Shown: positions 31,501-42,451 of the stretch, piece after piece
Layout of the letters: every line of letters begins with the position of its first letter
How positions within the stretch are numbered: position 1 is the first letter of the stretch
Origin: Isoetes taiwanensis
Taxonomy: Eukaryota > Streptophyta > Lycopodiopsida > Isoetales > Isoetaceae
Reading direction: 5' to 3'
Assembly (NCBI GenBank): GCA_021234155.1
Contig: JAJEKV010000061.1
Span: forward strand, 846,746-910,745
DNA length: 64,000 nt
The notes under the pieces: model-generated
Told to the model about the DNA's origin: nothing
The model's database searches: none
Seen by the model: only the letters and a program-made list of their open reading frames with translations
Position numbers and translations under genes: made by a program

Positions 31501-33560
31501 ATCTGATACCATTCAAACGGTAGCTTATGACCCTCGAAATGCCCCCGAAAAGAAGAAACGGACATCCACATGCATGGATGGATCCCATGTGGTCATTGTA
31601 TTTATGGTGTTCCCTGGCCTATGCGTCCATTAGTATCCTATGATACAAGTATTTTTAGCAGTGTTTTTTAACTCAAAAATACACTCTAGGTCTTCAGATA
31701 TATTTATGTGATATTAACTTCCATTTACCCACGTTAGCCATACTTGGTCAGGATAATAGCTCATATAGGTGTATGTGTACATTATGTTAGGTCAAGGACT
31801 ACAAGAATCGAACATGTAGTATAGTGTTGACTACCATTACCATCAAAGGGACAACGTTCAATCACCCTTTCCTCAATATGCCCCGAGACACATCCATGCC
31901 AACGAATGAATTTCTAGAACCATGTGTCTAGTACCACCCTTGGCTTTTTTTTTTTCAAATTATGAAGGTTGCAGAAGTTAAAAGGTAGGGCAAATGATAT
32001 TGAGGTTGAAACATAGGGCATATGCATAGCATCTTTGTAATTTTCTCGTTTTCAACTTAGTGGGGGGTATGTAGTAATTAAAAGATAGGGCAAATGTTGT
32101 GAAGTTGAAACATAGGGCAAATATGCTACTTACTAGCACATTTAAACATAGTATTCTTATCCATTCAAACTTATGGCCTCCAAGCACCCCTAGTATTTTT
32201 CCAAATTAATAGGCATTTGCTAGAAAGGGAAGGGCAAACAAGGCAAAAACTAATACTGCATTGAATTAGAGCATATTTATATAATTGATCGAGCCTACGC
32301 ACATGACAATGGCATTTGGTCTGCCATTCCATGTTTATCCGGTGGATATACAGGGAATGGCAGACCAAATGCCATTCCCTCACGAAATAGAAATAGGGAA
32401 ACATATGTTTTATCTTCCTCTCGTAGTTTCTATAGAGCTCTTGAATAGATTGGCAAAGATTCGACACTCGTTCAGCAAGTCCGGCGGAAATTTAACTGCT
32501 TCGTAAAAATTTTGCATTGTCCTGCAAAACTTTGCCCTGCAAATTTGCATCTCAGGGTTGTGAAGCTATGTAAGCAATGCAACTACTGCTATTGAGCCAT
32601 GGACTTCCTGATCGTGGGAAAGAAATGGTAAAGAAAAAGCTTAGGCCTGCCCTGCGAAAACTCTATCAAGGACTCACAATGTGGTGGCGACAACTCGAAG
32701 GAAGAACTTTGCTCGAAAAACAGTGCGAAAACTTTGCAGGAAGAGCAATGCGGCGGTGACATCCCTAAAGAAACCTTGAAAATGGCTCCAAGAGTTAGTC
32801 ATGTGGAATGGGGTTAGCCGACTTCCATTTTGCATTGTAGGGACTTGGTACGTGGCAGTAAACTATTTCTATTGTAGCCTAGAACTAGTTATGGACCATT
32901 GAAATAACAAAGAATTTTGTCTCGCGTGGAAAATGGTGCATTCGTGACAAATAGCACGCCGGACAAAATTTTTACTTTCGTGACAAAATTTGAACAAAAA
33001 TCGGTGGGAAGCGGGAAATGCTTTGTTGCTTTTCTTGCGTTCTCCTCTCCGGCGCCAAATCTGGAATCAGAAAACAGATAAACAGAATAGAAAACTGGTT
33101 TTTGTGTCCTGGATTAAGAGGTTTTGAGGATTTGATTTTGGAAGCAAAGTTTGCATGGATTCTATTTGTGATAATTTTACATGAAACTATAATTGCAGGT
33201 TGAGTCAAAGGAACATTTCCACTTCGCAGCAGATCCCACAGTCTTCCTAAGATTTTCTTCAAATATTCGATATGAAATGATCTTGATGGCAGAACGTGAG
33301 TACATTTGAGCGTCTATTCGAAATCCATTATCTACATTAGAGATAAAGCCTCGAGTTTCTCAAACATCATACTAACCTGAATATCATGCCATGTACAGAC
33401 AAAAAACATCAAATGGTAGAATGTACACTACCTACGCGGAGTCAGCAGCTTTTCCCAGGGACAGGACCTATTACATGTCCTAGCAACATTTAGCATTTGC
33501 AGTACAAAAATTGGTTTCTGTAAGTTATATCGATTTCAGAACTTTGAGAATTTGCTAACA
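31501..33560. other. Stretch without a supported gene
   Basis: Low-copy AT-rich sequence. A tandem pair (31979-32024 and 32080-32126) shares TAGGGCAAATG and GTTGAAACATAGGGCA. Around 32905-32990 are scattered decayed GTGACAAA words like those of the CACTA subterminal arrays. A notable hairpin is listed separately. Open frames up to 98 codons show no motif. Confidence 0.55.
32308..32376. repeat. Compact perfect hairpin, miRNA-precursor-like
   Basis: Arms of 23 bp pair perfectly (32308-32330 with 32354-32376; core GGCATTTGGTCTGCCATTCC and its complement). Pairing continues inwards as TGT/ACA and TATCC/GGATA with single mismatches, leaving a GGT loop, so about 33 paired positions in 69 nt. Outside the arms pairing stops at once. 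It could be a small-RNA precursor or a tiny foldback element; no known miRNA sequence is recognised. Confidence 0.7.
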
Positions 33561-36104
33561 ATTGTTCCATGGCACGAATGCAGAAAAGAGGGCACAGAAT
33601 GAGACCTTCCATTCAAGAGTTTTCGAGGATTTTAGAATCATGGCACAGGAAGAGCCAATATACAAAATACAACAAACAGAAGCACGCTGGATCCTTAATC
33701 CCACAACAAGCAGTGCTGGAAATATGGTGAAGCCTAGCAGGAAATCAGGCAGTTGCGAACTTTACGCAAAACGAATCATATTGAGTGGATGGTTCTCTAA
33801 CACAAGTTGGGAGAGAGATATGCTTGGGGAAGGAAGTGGATTATGCAGAGGACACTTGGAATTTAGAAACTGTATATAGATCAAAAGGTGCCTTGCTGAA
33901 GAACCCTCCCTTCCAAATTTTGTTTGCAATTACACAAATGTTAGGAAGAAAAAGAGTCAGAGGCAGGTTTGTGATACTTCTTAAGCCTTGTATGGAAAAT
34001 GCAGCTCGCTGAAAGCTGCCAATTTGGCACACTGTATCCTGGATTGCATTTATTGCTGAAACAACTTGAAAATGCTTTTAATCAAATGAAAGCAGAATGC
34101 ATCTCTCAAGATGCAATTATTGGCGAAAGAACTTTGAAATGCTTTGAACAAATGAATGCAAAAGGCATGTCTCTATATGCGTTTACTTGAAACCCTGGGA
34201 AGCACTTGCTGTTTTGGAATGATAACACGGCTGCATAATGTTTTCAGAATATGCTGCAAAATCTGTCTATGAGCAAACAGAATATAGAGTCCATGCAAGT
34301 GCTTGCAGAAAAAACAGTCGAATTGAAAAATCTGGAGGGCCATACAAGGTTTCCAATAGAGATTGTTCATGTTTAGCAAATATTTGCTCAGCAAATATTC
34401 ACTCTGTTAACCTGCTATCAATTTCGAAGAAGAAAACTTTTGCAGAAAACGATGAATACACAAACCTTCTCAGTCTTTATGAGCAGAACATCACCCCATG
34501 CTTCTTTGAATCGCAGCAGAGAGATATTTTGATTAAATCTATAGTTCAATTCACTTTCTTCTGCCAATGATTTCTACAAGAGAATATGTAAGTCTATATG
34601 GCTAATAGGGGATAGCCATATAGACTTCAAAAGTAGAGCGTAGCTAGCTCTCATTATGATTGCTCTTCAATAACAGGCTTGGAAGAGATAGACATCAGCA
34701 ACTCATATTGCTTGGGGGAGCTTGCATTTATTTCCGTCCGTTTTCATTCATAATTGAAACTCACATAATGGGACATCCTCAAGTTTCACTCGGGGCTTTG
34801 CAGTAGTGGACAAGCAAAATAGAATGCTATGCAGGTCTGTGTCTCGAAGTATCTTGAATTTGAACATCTGAATCCTTCGGCTAATTCCTTGCGATTCAGC
34901 TCCAATGTAATTCTTAATGCTGACAATTACAACACTTGGGATGGGGATGAAAGAACTTCTCCCTGTTCTTAATGGGAATTGAACATAGAAAAGAATGATA
35001 AGCCCTTAGCTTCTTACTATGAGAAGCACGGTGCAATGTTCAAGCTTTGTGTATAATCAGGAGGCCTAGGGATACCCTGAAGGAGGAGACTTATCCAGTG
35101 CTCCAAACATTGGGAAGTTATAGTATAATCTAAAAAATGGCTGGGCCAACTTGCTGCACTTGGGGATATCGTCTCAGAGAGGAAAATTACTCTGCTGCAG
35201 CAACCTTAAACCGTTTGATACTCTGGAAAATGACGTTAGGTACATATAATTGGTAAAGTCATTTAAATTCGCTATTGCAGATTTTGGTGTTGAAACAGGT
35301 GCTCTCGAGGCTGATGGAGTTCATCCTTATTGAATCATACAAGATATTGAGATGTCATCCGCAAGAATCTCATTTGAAGGATCCCAAGAAAAAGGCATTA
35401 CGGCATAAGGAAGGGAGAAGGTGGCTCAAATGAAACTGATAGCTAGGTTACAATATTTAATTTCCTGATTTGTACAATGGCTTTAATGGCTAAGATATTT
35501 TGAGGCAGACTCATATTTTGGAACTTTAGGGGTTGGAATAGTTCATCCTTCATCATAAGATATGTGTTATCCACAGGAATCCCATGTGAAGGATCCCAAG
35601 GGAAAGATACACTTGGCACAAATGAAACTGTCAGCAGGTTCAGGATGAAAACATTTTTGTGTGACCACATTCTTTAGTTTAGATATATGTTGTCCTGCAA
35701 TTTTTACTGACATATTCCATTTGTATAGACATTATAGATTTCTTAATCCTCAATAACTTAGCATTGAAGTTTTGAGACATTAATGAGACGTGGCATATAT
35801 TTCAGAGCTGGAGTGCGAGATGATCACAGACAACCTAAAGTCATTGATAACTATGGTGAGCCGTTAGAGGTTTGTTATAAACTGGCTGAGTTTTTTGAGT
35901 TTGACATTGCATAGGTTCACGTTCTATTCTAGTTCGCAAAGCATCTATGATGCACATGATGACATGTTAATTGGGTGTACACAAATTCTGGTGATTATGG
36001 CTCCCCTCAATTGTTGAACCTAGTCTAGTCTATTTTGTTAAATGCTGATTGGCCTTCAGTTCATCTAGTTAATTCTCAGTTTTTATTGTTTGTTTCAAAC
36101 ACAG
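33561..36104. other. Low-copy stretch with exon-like but unassigned segments
   Basis: Several plus-strand segments have exon-like texture (33562-33879; 34000-34190 with LLLKQLENAFNQMKAECISQ; 35803-35866 between AG and GT) but no family is recognised and frames are broken. Two related segments (35345-35445 and 35570-35640) share GGATCCCAAG-centred sequence. No gene model can be supported. Confidence 0.4.
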
Positions 36105-36386
36105 AACAAGGATGCACCAGACTGTAACATTTGACTTAGATGACAGAAGAGCTGGAGAGGAATACCAACAAGACTGAACAAGCATTCCACATACCAAGGA
36201 AATACGCCAATACTTCTACAGGGATGTTTGTCAAGCGGTGAAACATGCTATGGAAGATGGGCTTCACAAGTTAAAGGTACTATCTAAGCCCTTACTGTTC
36301 ATACCTCTTCCTCTTACATAATTTGTTCAATTCTCAAACATGCAGATCAGATCCAGTTAACTGTACCAGAGCTCAATCCTAAAATG
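36105..36386 (+). pseudogene. DUF1995-like gene fragment, two exons
   Basis: Exon 1 (36105-36276) follows an acceptor CAG: MHQTVTFDLDDRRAGEEYQQ, D, a TGA at 36175-36177 (CGA expected, as in D-R-T-S-I-P), TSIPHTKEIRQYFYRDVCQA, then VKHAMEDGLHKLK before GT. A 74-bp GT-AG intron leads to exon 2 (36351-36386): IQLTVPELNPKM before GT, keeping phase 0. The order 'AV..AMeDGl..LkV...vPELNPkMD' resembles the N-terminal end of the DUF1995 domain of plastid-targeted plant proteins. Later exons are not found before the PPR remnant. One nonsense codon and missing remainder indicate a dead or truncated copy. Family call is from memory. Confidence 0.4.
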
Positions 36387-36902
36387 GTCTGTATTTTTAT
36401 AACTTGTCTCATTAAATTTCTTTTGTCTCTTATGTGAATAAGTGTTCTATAAAGCTTGTCACGAATATGTTTCGTAAGCAAAAATGTTCATGTGGATATA
36501 AGGGAGGCCATATGTGCACACAGGTCAGTTAGGTGTAGTCAGAAATTGACTTACTTAATCTATACTAATAATCAGCTGGATTTCATTTATTGCTCTTATT
36601 TTAGACCCACTACCAGTTCACTTTCTTCATAAGAATGTAGACACCCTGGTGCTTTGGAAGTTACTTGCAAGTTCATCTCTCTTAAGTTTTATCAATGTCT
36701 CTCTTAAGTTTTATCAATGTTTTCTCACAGGCAGCCTGCTCTTTTAATGAGATCAGCGGACAAATAGCATATGATATGATGGTGATTGCAAAGGCCTCCA
36801 TAATCTTCTCTATGGCAATGATCATGGTGTGGGGTGCAGTGATTGGACAGATGTGCTCAGCATGGGTGTAGTCTTCCTGCTTTAGGACTTTATAACGAAA
36901 TG

Positions 36903-37684
36903 ATAGATGAAGTATAAGACCAGATAAGTCCGCAATTTCAAGCACATTGAAAGTATGTGCTAGAGTGGGAGCCTTACAACAGGGAAGATTAGTACATGGC
37001 GTAGTTATTGACAACAAATTGGACTCCAAAATCATTGGGAATTCTCTGGTTATGTATGCAAGGTGTGAAAGTTTAGAGGAAGCGAGGGATGTGTTTGATG
37101 CATTGCCAAAACGAACTATAGTTTCCTGGGGTACAATGATATCAGGATATGCTGGACACGGGCATGGATCTCTTGCATTAGATTGCTTTGAGAAAATGCA
37201 AGAGGAAGGCATAAAGGTGGATAAGGTCACTCTTTTAAGCACTATAAAAGCATGTGCTAGCATAGGTGCCATAGAGCAGGGAATGCTGATACATTCTAAG
37301 GTCATTGAAAGTGGGCTAGAGTCAGATGTGGGGCTTGGAAGTGCCCTTATTAATATGTATGCCAAATGTGGACTGATGGAGGATGCACGGAAAGTATTTG
37401 ATGGACTGCCTAATCAAACTGTGGTGTCATGGGGTTCAATGATAGAAGGGTATGCACAAAAGAGTGATGGTTTTATGGCGCTAGACCTTATTGATCAAAT
37501 GCAACACGAAGATCTAGATCTAGATAAAGTCGTGTTTCTGAGCATCTTGAAGGCCTGTGGGACCATTAGAGCAATAAAACAGGGGAAGCTAGCAATGTTT
37601 TTTCAGGGACATGGAGTAGAGGGAGACGACATATCTCGACGCCATGATGACAGGGACGGAGACAATGACAGTTGTGTGTATTGA
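36903..37684 (+). pseudogene. PLS-type PPR protein fragment
   Basis: A continuous frame of about 245 codons with five or so PPR motifs of the P, L and S types: CARVGALQQGRLVHGVVID, NSLVMYARCESLEEARDVFD, TIVSWGTMISGYAGHGHGSL, then KACASIGAIEQGMLIHSKVI, SALINMYAKCGLMEDARKVF, TVVSWGSMIEGYAQKSDGFM and KACGTIRAIKQGKL. Upstream a frameshift near 36910 separates a further decayed motif (IRPDKSAISSTLKVC; AVIGQ). After KQGKL (about 37593) the sequence changes to non-PPR residues and stops at 37684, so the C terminus, including any E or DYW domain, is lost. PPR proteins of this type bind organellar RNA for editing. This one is truncated at both ends. Confidence 0.85.
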
Positions 37685-37759
37685 TAGACTTGGCATACTT
37701 ATTTTGTAAACTTGCATATGTACTTTATATAATTTCTGATATATATATGTTCTTATGTT

Positions 37760-38060
37760 TGTCCTCCTAAATCCGACCGTTGATCCGAGATCCTACGGCT
37801 CACGTGGCTTTTGGGGACGATCCCACGCCCGGATGGCTTGGGAGTTTTTGTATATAATATATGTAAGCGATCCTACGGTCCAGGTTGATTTGATCCTGAT
37901 CGTCGGTCCGAGATCCTACGGCTCACATTGCTTTGGGACACATCCTACGGTGCACATGGCTTTGGGAATTATATGTAATCGATCCTATGGTCCAGGTTGT
38001 TCTTGATCTTGATCGCGTCGATCTAGGATCCTACGGCTCATGTTGCTTTAGATTTTTGCC
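37760..38060. repeat. Tandem GATCCTACGG repeats
   Basis: Two and a half units of roughly 110-130 bp built from GATCCTACGGTCCAGGTTG, a GATC-rich middle (GATCCTGATCGTCGGTCC), GATCCTACGGCTCA and TTGCTTTGGG. Units start near 37783, 37880 and 37980. The CCTACGG words are of the type seen in many plant dispersed repeats. It adjoins the tRNA-like head on its right and may be the body of that unit. Confidence 0.7.
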
Positions 38061-38154
38061 ACATGGCATCGATCTGCCCCTTGATCGGGTCCAAGATCGT
38101 GCGCCCACGCGTTGAATGCTCATCCTTTAAGGAAAGGCTTTTAAAATTTTTATG

Positions 38155-38222
38155 TTGTGTGGGGATTTGAACCACGGTCATTGACCCCCAGACCCCCCAT
38201 TCTAACCACTAGACCAAGCATT
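38155..38222 (-). mobile_element. tRNA-derived SINE head or degenerate tRNA
   Basis: On the minus strand an A box (TGGTCTAGTGG, 38206-38216) and a B box (GGTTCAAATCC, 38163-38173) are present with about the spacing of RNA polymerase III tRNA promoters. The middle is G-rich (GGGGGGTCTGGGGG) and does not give a convincing anticodon arm, and no acceptor-stem pairing is seen. A tRNA-derived SINE with its body at 38155 leftwards fits best. Confidence 0.55.
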
Positions 38223-38299
38223 AATTCTATGAATAAATTATGTTTCAAATATACTTAAGGGTAACAATCCGGTTAAGATAAAATGGAGTATAACATTCT

Positions 38300-38620
38300 A
38301 ACTAGTTCAAAAGAGTTTTAGAATGTTTCGAAGGCTCTAGAAAGTTCTAGAATCTTCTAGAAAGTTCCAAAATATTCTAGAAAGTTCTAGAACATAATCT
38401 GGAGGGAATCTATGAAAATTCTTCCAGAAAGTTTCAAATTGTTCTAATAGGTTCTAGAATGTTCGAGAATGTAGGAATCCATGGGAAGGTAAGAGAATCT
38501 AGGGAAATGCTTCCAGAAAGTTCTAGGATATTTTGAAAGTCTCGTAATGTTGCGTAAAGTCTTAGAATGTTCCGTAAAGCCTTAGAATGTTCTAAAAGGT
38601 TCTAGAATGTAAAGGAATCC
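38300..38620. repeat. Phased TTC/GAA tract (heat-shock-element-like)
   Basis: TTCTAGAA words recur. From 38340 to 38392, GAA and TTC alternate exactly every 5 bp at 38340, 45, 50, 55, 60, 65, 75, 80, 85 and 90; only position 38370 is off (AAA). Shorter phased runs are at 38452-38469, 38511-38523 and 38585-38607. The layout equals a long heat-shock element, but it sits in simple-sequence-like DNA with no promoter recognised nearby. Confidence 0.75.
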
Positions 38621-39010
38621 GGGGAGAATCTAACGGAATCTAAGAAAATCTCATAAAATGTGAGAGAATCTAGGAAAATGTTGATGTAAGGGAATCTCTT
38701 AAAATCTAGGGGATCTAAGGGAATCTTCATAAAATCTAAGGCAATCTAGGAAAATGTTGATGAAATCTTAGAGTATCTAAGGGAATCTTTATAAAATCTC
38801 TTTGAATCTCATGTAATGTAAGGGAACCTAAGGCAATCTCATAAAATCTAAAGGTATCTAAGGGAATTTAAGGGGATCGTCATAGAATCTTGGAGAATCT
38901 ACGGAAATCTAATGGAATCTATAGGGAATCTTATAAAATTTAGAGGAATCTCCACGAAACCTCCAAGAGAACCTTGGTAGAATCTTAGAGAATCTATGAA
39001 TTTAGAGTAT
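38620..39010. repeat. Degenerate GGAATCTAAG simple repeat
   Basis: Irregular repeats of GGGAATCTAAG, ATCTCATAAAATCTA and similar words over 390 bp, purine-biased on the plus strand. It continues from the TTCTAGAA tract. No coding capacity. Confidence 0.75.
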
Positions 39011-39204
39011 TCTCAAGACATTCTTTTAGAATGTAGGGCACGACAAGAACTTGCAGCATAGGAACATGCTAAAACTCGAACATGCACCGTAGGACGCATT
39101 AAATTTCTTGTTTATATATATCAATTTCATGTGCCAATTTGCAACCAGTTAGCGACAATCAATACTAATTGCTCCAAGTTTTTTATTTCTTTTTTTCAAA
39201 CACA

Positions 39205-39562
39205 ATTTGCCACGGGTGACAAAACTTATATATAATAATATTAATAAATTATAAAAGACATTACGTAGAAAAAAATCAAATAAATAAATATTTATTAAAT
39301 ATCAGTTTGTCATGTGTGACAAAAGTAAAATTGGCAGGCGTGACAAAAGTTTACGTTTTGTCACGCGTGACAAACCAATATTTGTCACGCGTGACAAATA
39401 TATGTTAGATATCACACGTGACAAACATATATTTGTCACGAGTGACAAAATTATTTAAATATCACGCGTGACAAATGGTTTCATGTTTGTCACGAGTGAG
39501 AAAAGTTATTTGTCACGATACTAATAATATAATAATATAGTATTTTCCGTGACAAAAACCGT
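39205..39562. repeat. Palindromic GTCACGCGTGAC array joined to protease copy D
   Basis: Copies of TTTGTCACGCGTGACAAA and variants (GTCACGAGTGAC, ATCACGCGTGAC) in AT-rich sequence. The array ends directly in protease sequence at 39563 without a TAGTG terminus, so it is a separate, truncated relative of the CACTA ends at 7883 and 42451. Confidence 0.7.
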
Positions 39563-39563
39563 G

Positions 39564-40515
39564 ACAAATGCAGCTTTTATAGCATCAAACACGGGACGAC
39601 TAAAATAGGTCATTACAGTTCCTGAATCAAAGAAGGTGCCAGCAGGGTTGATGTCTATAGAAGTATCACACCTTGAAATCACAGTATTGCCAACAATTAT
39701 GCTTTGAAGTTGGGCATAATATTGGCCAATTTGGAGAGTTGGCAAGGATGGGAGTGGAATGATGACTGGAAGAGGATATGGTGCTTCCAAGGAACAAAGT
39801 GCCATGTGCATCCTTAGAATAATGTGGTAGACAATAGGAGAATTTTCCATGAAGAGAGGGTAATTGGGAGATGAGAGAAGGAGGATCTGACCCAGACCAA
39901 CGACACCCGGTAATATGGGTAAGAAGTCCCGAGAGACTATTCGAGCAACCCATTGTTATCTTGAAAGTATGATTTAGACCTAAGTGGGATATGAAGGTTA
40001 TATCTTCTTTGATATATACCCAAAGATAGTACTTGAATCACCATACACGATGTTATAAATGCAAGACTTTATCGTTTGAATTATGATATTCTCCAACATG
40101 TCCAAGACAAGAGGGTTGTACTAAAGATGCACATACATGGGAATGGCACGAGATGGGGAAAAAGAAGTGGATTGAGAAGGATGGAAGCGTGAGCTGTGTT
40201 ACAAAACTACCAGTATCCATAATTGCCAGGTAACTTTTAGGTGGAGTACCTACTAGTAGCTCCATCATGTAACTTCCATGATCAAGTGTTCCAGAATAAT
40301 TTCACAGATATATTGTCAAGACTCTTTCTTGTAGCCATGAGAGTTTTCCATCGATAATTGTCTCTGTGGGTTCATGAGCTAGCTTCTCGTGGTATCGGAT
40401 AGACCCGCATCTACATGATGCAAATTTTTGTCAGATATTGTTGTGCTCTTTGGTTGCATTTAAGGCATTAAATATCCTTACGAAGATTTGTTTTAATATG
40501 GAGATAAATGCAGCA
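39564..40515 (-). pseudogene. Pepsin-type aspartic protease, copy D
   Basis: Reads leftwards from the N-terminal region (40515) to FDAIKAAF (39564), where it is cut by the palindromic array. It has ELLVGTPPKSYLAIMDTGSF (first catalytic motif), HVCASLVQPSCLGHVGEYHN, GCSNSLSGLLTHITG without the 4-bp deletion of A, C and E, SQLPSLHGKFSYCLPHYSKD, and TFFDSGTVMTYFSRPVFDAI with an intact second motif D-S-G-T. It lacks the CACTA insertion. Frameshifts remain (near 39740 by an extra base, near 39900, and in the leader), and the cysteine cluster CSTCKSC is deleted after VTQLT. It is the copy closest to the ancestral gene around the second active site. Confidence 0.85.
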
Positions 40516-41464
40516 ATTTGATGCGGCAGGGAACATGTTCACTTCCTTATACCAAACATAAGAATTTTGGCGTTATTGTGTAAGTCTTTCATTGAGCAGT
40601 TTCTTATTATTTTCTTTCATTGAACTTAACAATCTACATTTACTAATACAATAATTTGAGTCATTGCATGGCCTTCCTTTGAGTGATGTTAGTTTACAGG
40701 TGATTTACAAAGATAGCTCTTATTCTATTTATAGAGTGTTACATCCTAAGTTCAATCTTAACTAAAATAGTTTGTGCCAAAATTTACATCTTGGGGAGAA
40801 GAATAATGACAGCCTCAAGAACAGCATGCTCTGCCTTAACAACTTAACAAGGAAAAGAGGTCCATTGTTGCAATATTGACATCAGGGCGTTATATATCCA
40901 CTGGACATGCAGCTTCTCGTTTGAAACTTCCCCATTTAAAGATGGGTGTATTATTTTCAATTAACAAACTTTCTGTATTATGGAGAATGTAGAAGACTAG
41001 GTTTGTGTCATATAACTTACCTTAAGCCCATCTAGGTACAGTGGAAGAATGCAAGTAACTATGTAAAGCATACCAGACTGTAGTGACAACTAAATACATT
41101 CCTGAACGCAATTATAAACATTATTATAAAGGCTTGTCTGTGTTTGGCGCATCAAATTTCGGTCTGGTAATTGATCTCATGGAATTTTTCTATTGACGCC
41201 TCTTCTTAGGTCTAAGGTCGGGGGCAGTAATTGTGGGAAGCGACAATGAGCTAATACCAAGTCATTGAGAGAGACATTTTTGCTATTGTTAAAAAGCAAT
41301 GGGATGAGGATAGAAGAATGATGCATATAGTTTGACGTCTCATTCAGTTTTAGCTCATGCAAGTTGTTTACATGTTGCAGCTTGGATATTCTCATCATGG
41401 AAAGACACACTGCTTATCGCACCCAACAGCTGAAATGTTCAACATATCATTGCGATCTGGGTTG
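40516..41464. other. Inverted copy of spacer 8865-9784
   Basis: Reverse-complement match of the left-arm spacer with small indels. The minus-strand frame at 41177-41410 (77 codons) is open here and broken in the left arm, and has no motif. No gene supported. Confidence 0.6.
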
Positions 41465-41665
41465 TTAGGAAAAGAAGATGATGAGCATCAAGGGTTTTTT
41501 GAGTAAGTTAGCTTGCCTACTATGTACATTTATGTGGCTTGATCCACGGGTCCCATAGTGGGATACACTTTTTACAGAATCTATTTCATCATCATCTCCA
41601 ACATGTCTCCAAACTCCCCTCAAAAAATTGATTATGGCTCGTTGTGTTGAGTTCTGTTTAACCAT
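41465..41665 (-). pseudogene. Truncated second CACTA ORF, inverted copy
   Basis: Predicted product identical to that of 8664-8864, including the non-homologous tail after SSHINVHS. This shows the truncation predates the inverted duplication. Confidence 0.6.
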
Positions 41666-41826
41666 AGAATGCTTTTTAAATAAAGACTATATATTTAACT
41701 AAAATACATTTATTTACCCCAACATGCTAGATAAACAAAATGAACCTATAACAAATCAAATTATTTACGAACTTGTCCATCTAGTGGTGCTGGATTGTAG
41801 GCACGCCAAAACGCCTACAAAAGCTT

Positions 41827-42045
41827 TCAGGAGCGCCCCAATAACTGCAAATGCCGCTGAATTACCGTAGCCAACCGGTTGTGCTGCCCCACACATGACT
41901 GACACCAACAAGGTTTAAACTCACCAACATGGTGTCCTCGACGTGTCTTAGCTGCACTGGCTGGGAGCAAACCTGCATCTATCAACTCTTTTATCCTCCT
42001 CCTCCTAGTACTAGGAGGCAGATTGTTAAAAAGGTTGGGATCCAT
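41827..42045 (-). pseudogene. CWCQSC ORF, inverted copy
   Basis: Same start and same Cys cluster as 8285 (TRRRRIKELIDAGLLPAS; KPCWCQSCVGQH), but ends after RHLQLLGRS, as in the copy at 11373, because one T is lost in a TTT run. Confidence 0.5.
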
Positions 42046-42139
42046 ACCAAGCGCCCAACAGAGCGCCTAGGAGAAGAGGAGCATAAGAAGGGAGCTGAAA
42101 TGAACAGATTTAAAATTGAAATAAACGGCTATATTATTT

Positions 42140-42440
42140 GTCATGTGTGACAAATATTTGTCACGCATGACAAAAGCTATTAAAGTTTGTTACACATGAC
42201 AAATATTTGACACGCGTGACAAAAGTTTGTCACGCGTGACAACATCTATTATGGTTTGTCACGCATGACAAATATTTGTCACGCTGCGGTCAAATTTTAG
42301 TCTTTTGTCACGGTTTTGAGTTTGAATTTTGTCACGAAGTTGCAAAAAGATTTGCCTTTGTCACGAAAGTGGCAAAATTAAAATACGCGGACAAACTTTA
42401 TTGACGCGGACAAATTTGTTCCAGGACAAAAGACCCTTGT
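42140..42440. repeat. Palindromic subterminal array, inverted copy
   Basis: Mirror of 7905-8205. From 42280 to 42425 it differs from its mirror in a patterned way: CGTGAC becomes CGCGGAC or CTGCGGTC, and CGAGT becomes CGAAGT or CGAAAGT. The rest is close to identical. Confidence 0.8.
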
Positions 42441-42451
42441 GCCTTGTAGTG

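Larger units (their letters stand above)
41465..42451 (-). mobile_element. Second CACTA family, inverted copy of 7883-8870
   Basis: Ends in CCTTGTAGTG at 42451, followed by CTC and protease sequence, the exact mirror of the junction at 7882/7883. It contains the mirror copies of the CWCQSC ORF (41827-42045) and the truncated ORF (41465-41665). The array next to the terminus is unusual here: several GTGAC words appear as GCGGAC. Confidence 0.7.

Noticed and set aside
36682-37365. 227-codon minus-strand open frame opposite the PPR remnant
   Set aside because: It is the antisense shadow of a clear plus-strand PPR frame with canonical motifs; no motif of its own.
38155-38222. Functional tRNA gene
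   Set aside because: A and B boxes are present but no acceptor stem or sound anticodon arm can be drawn.
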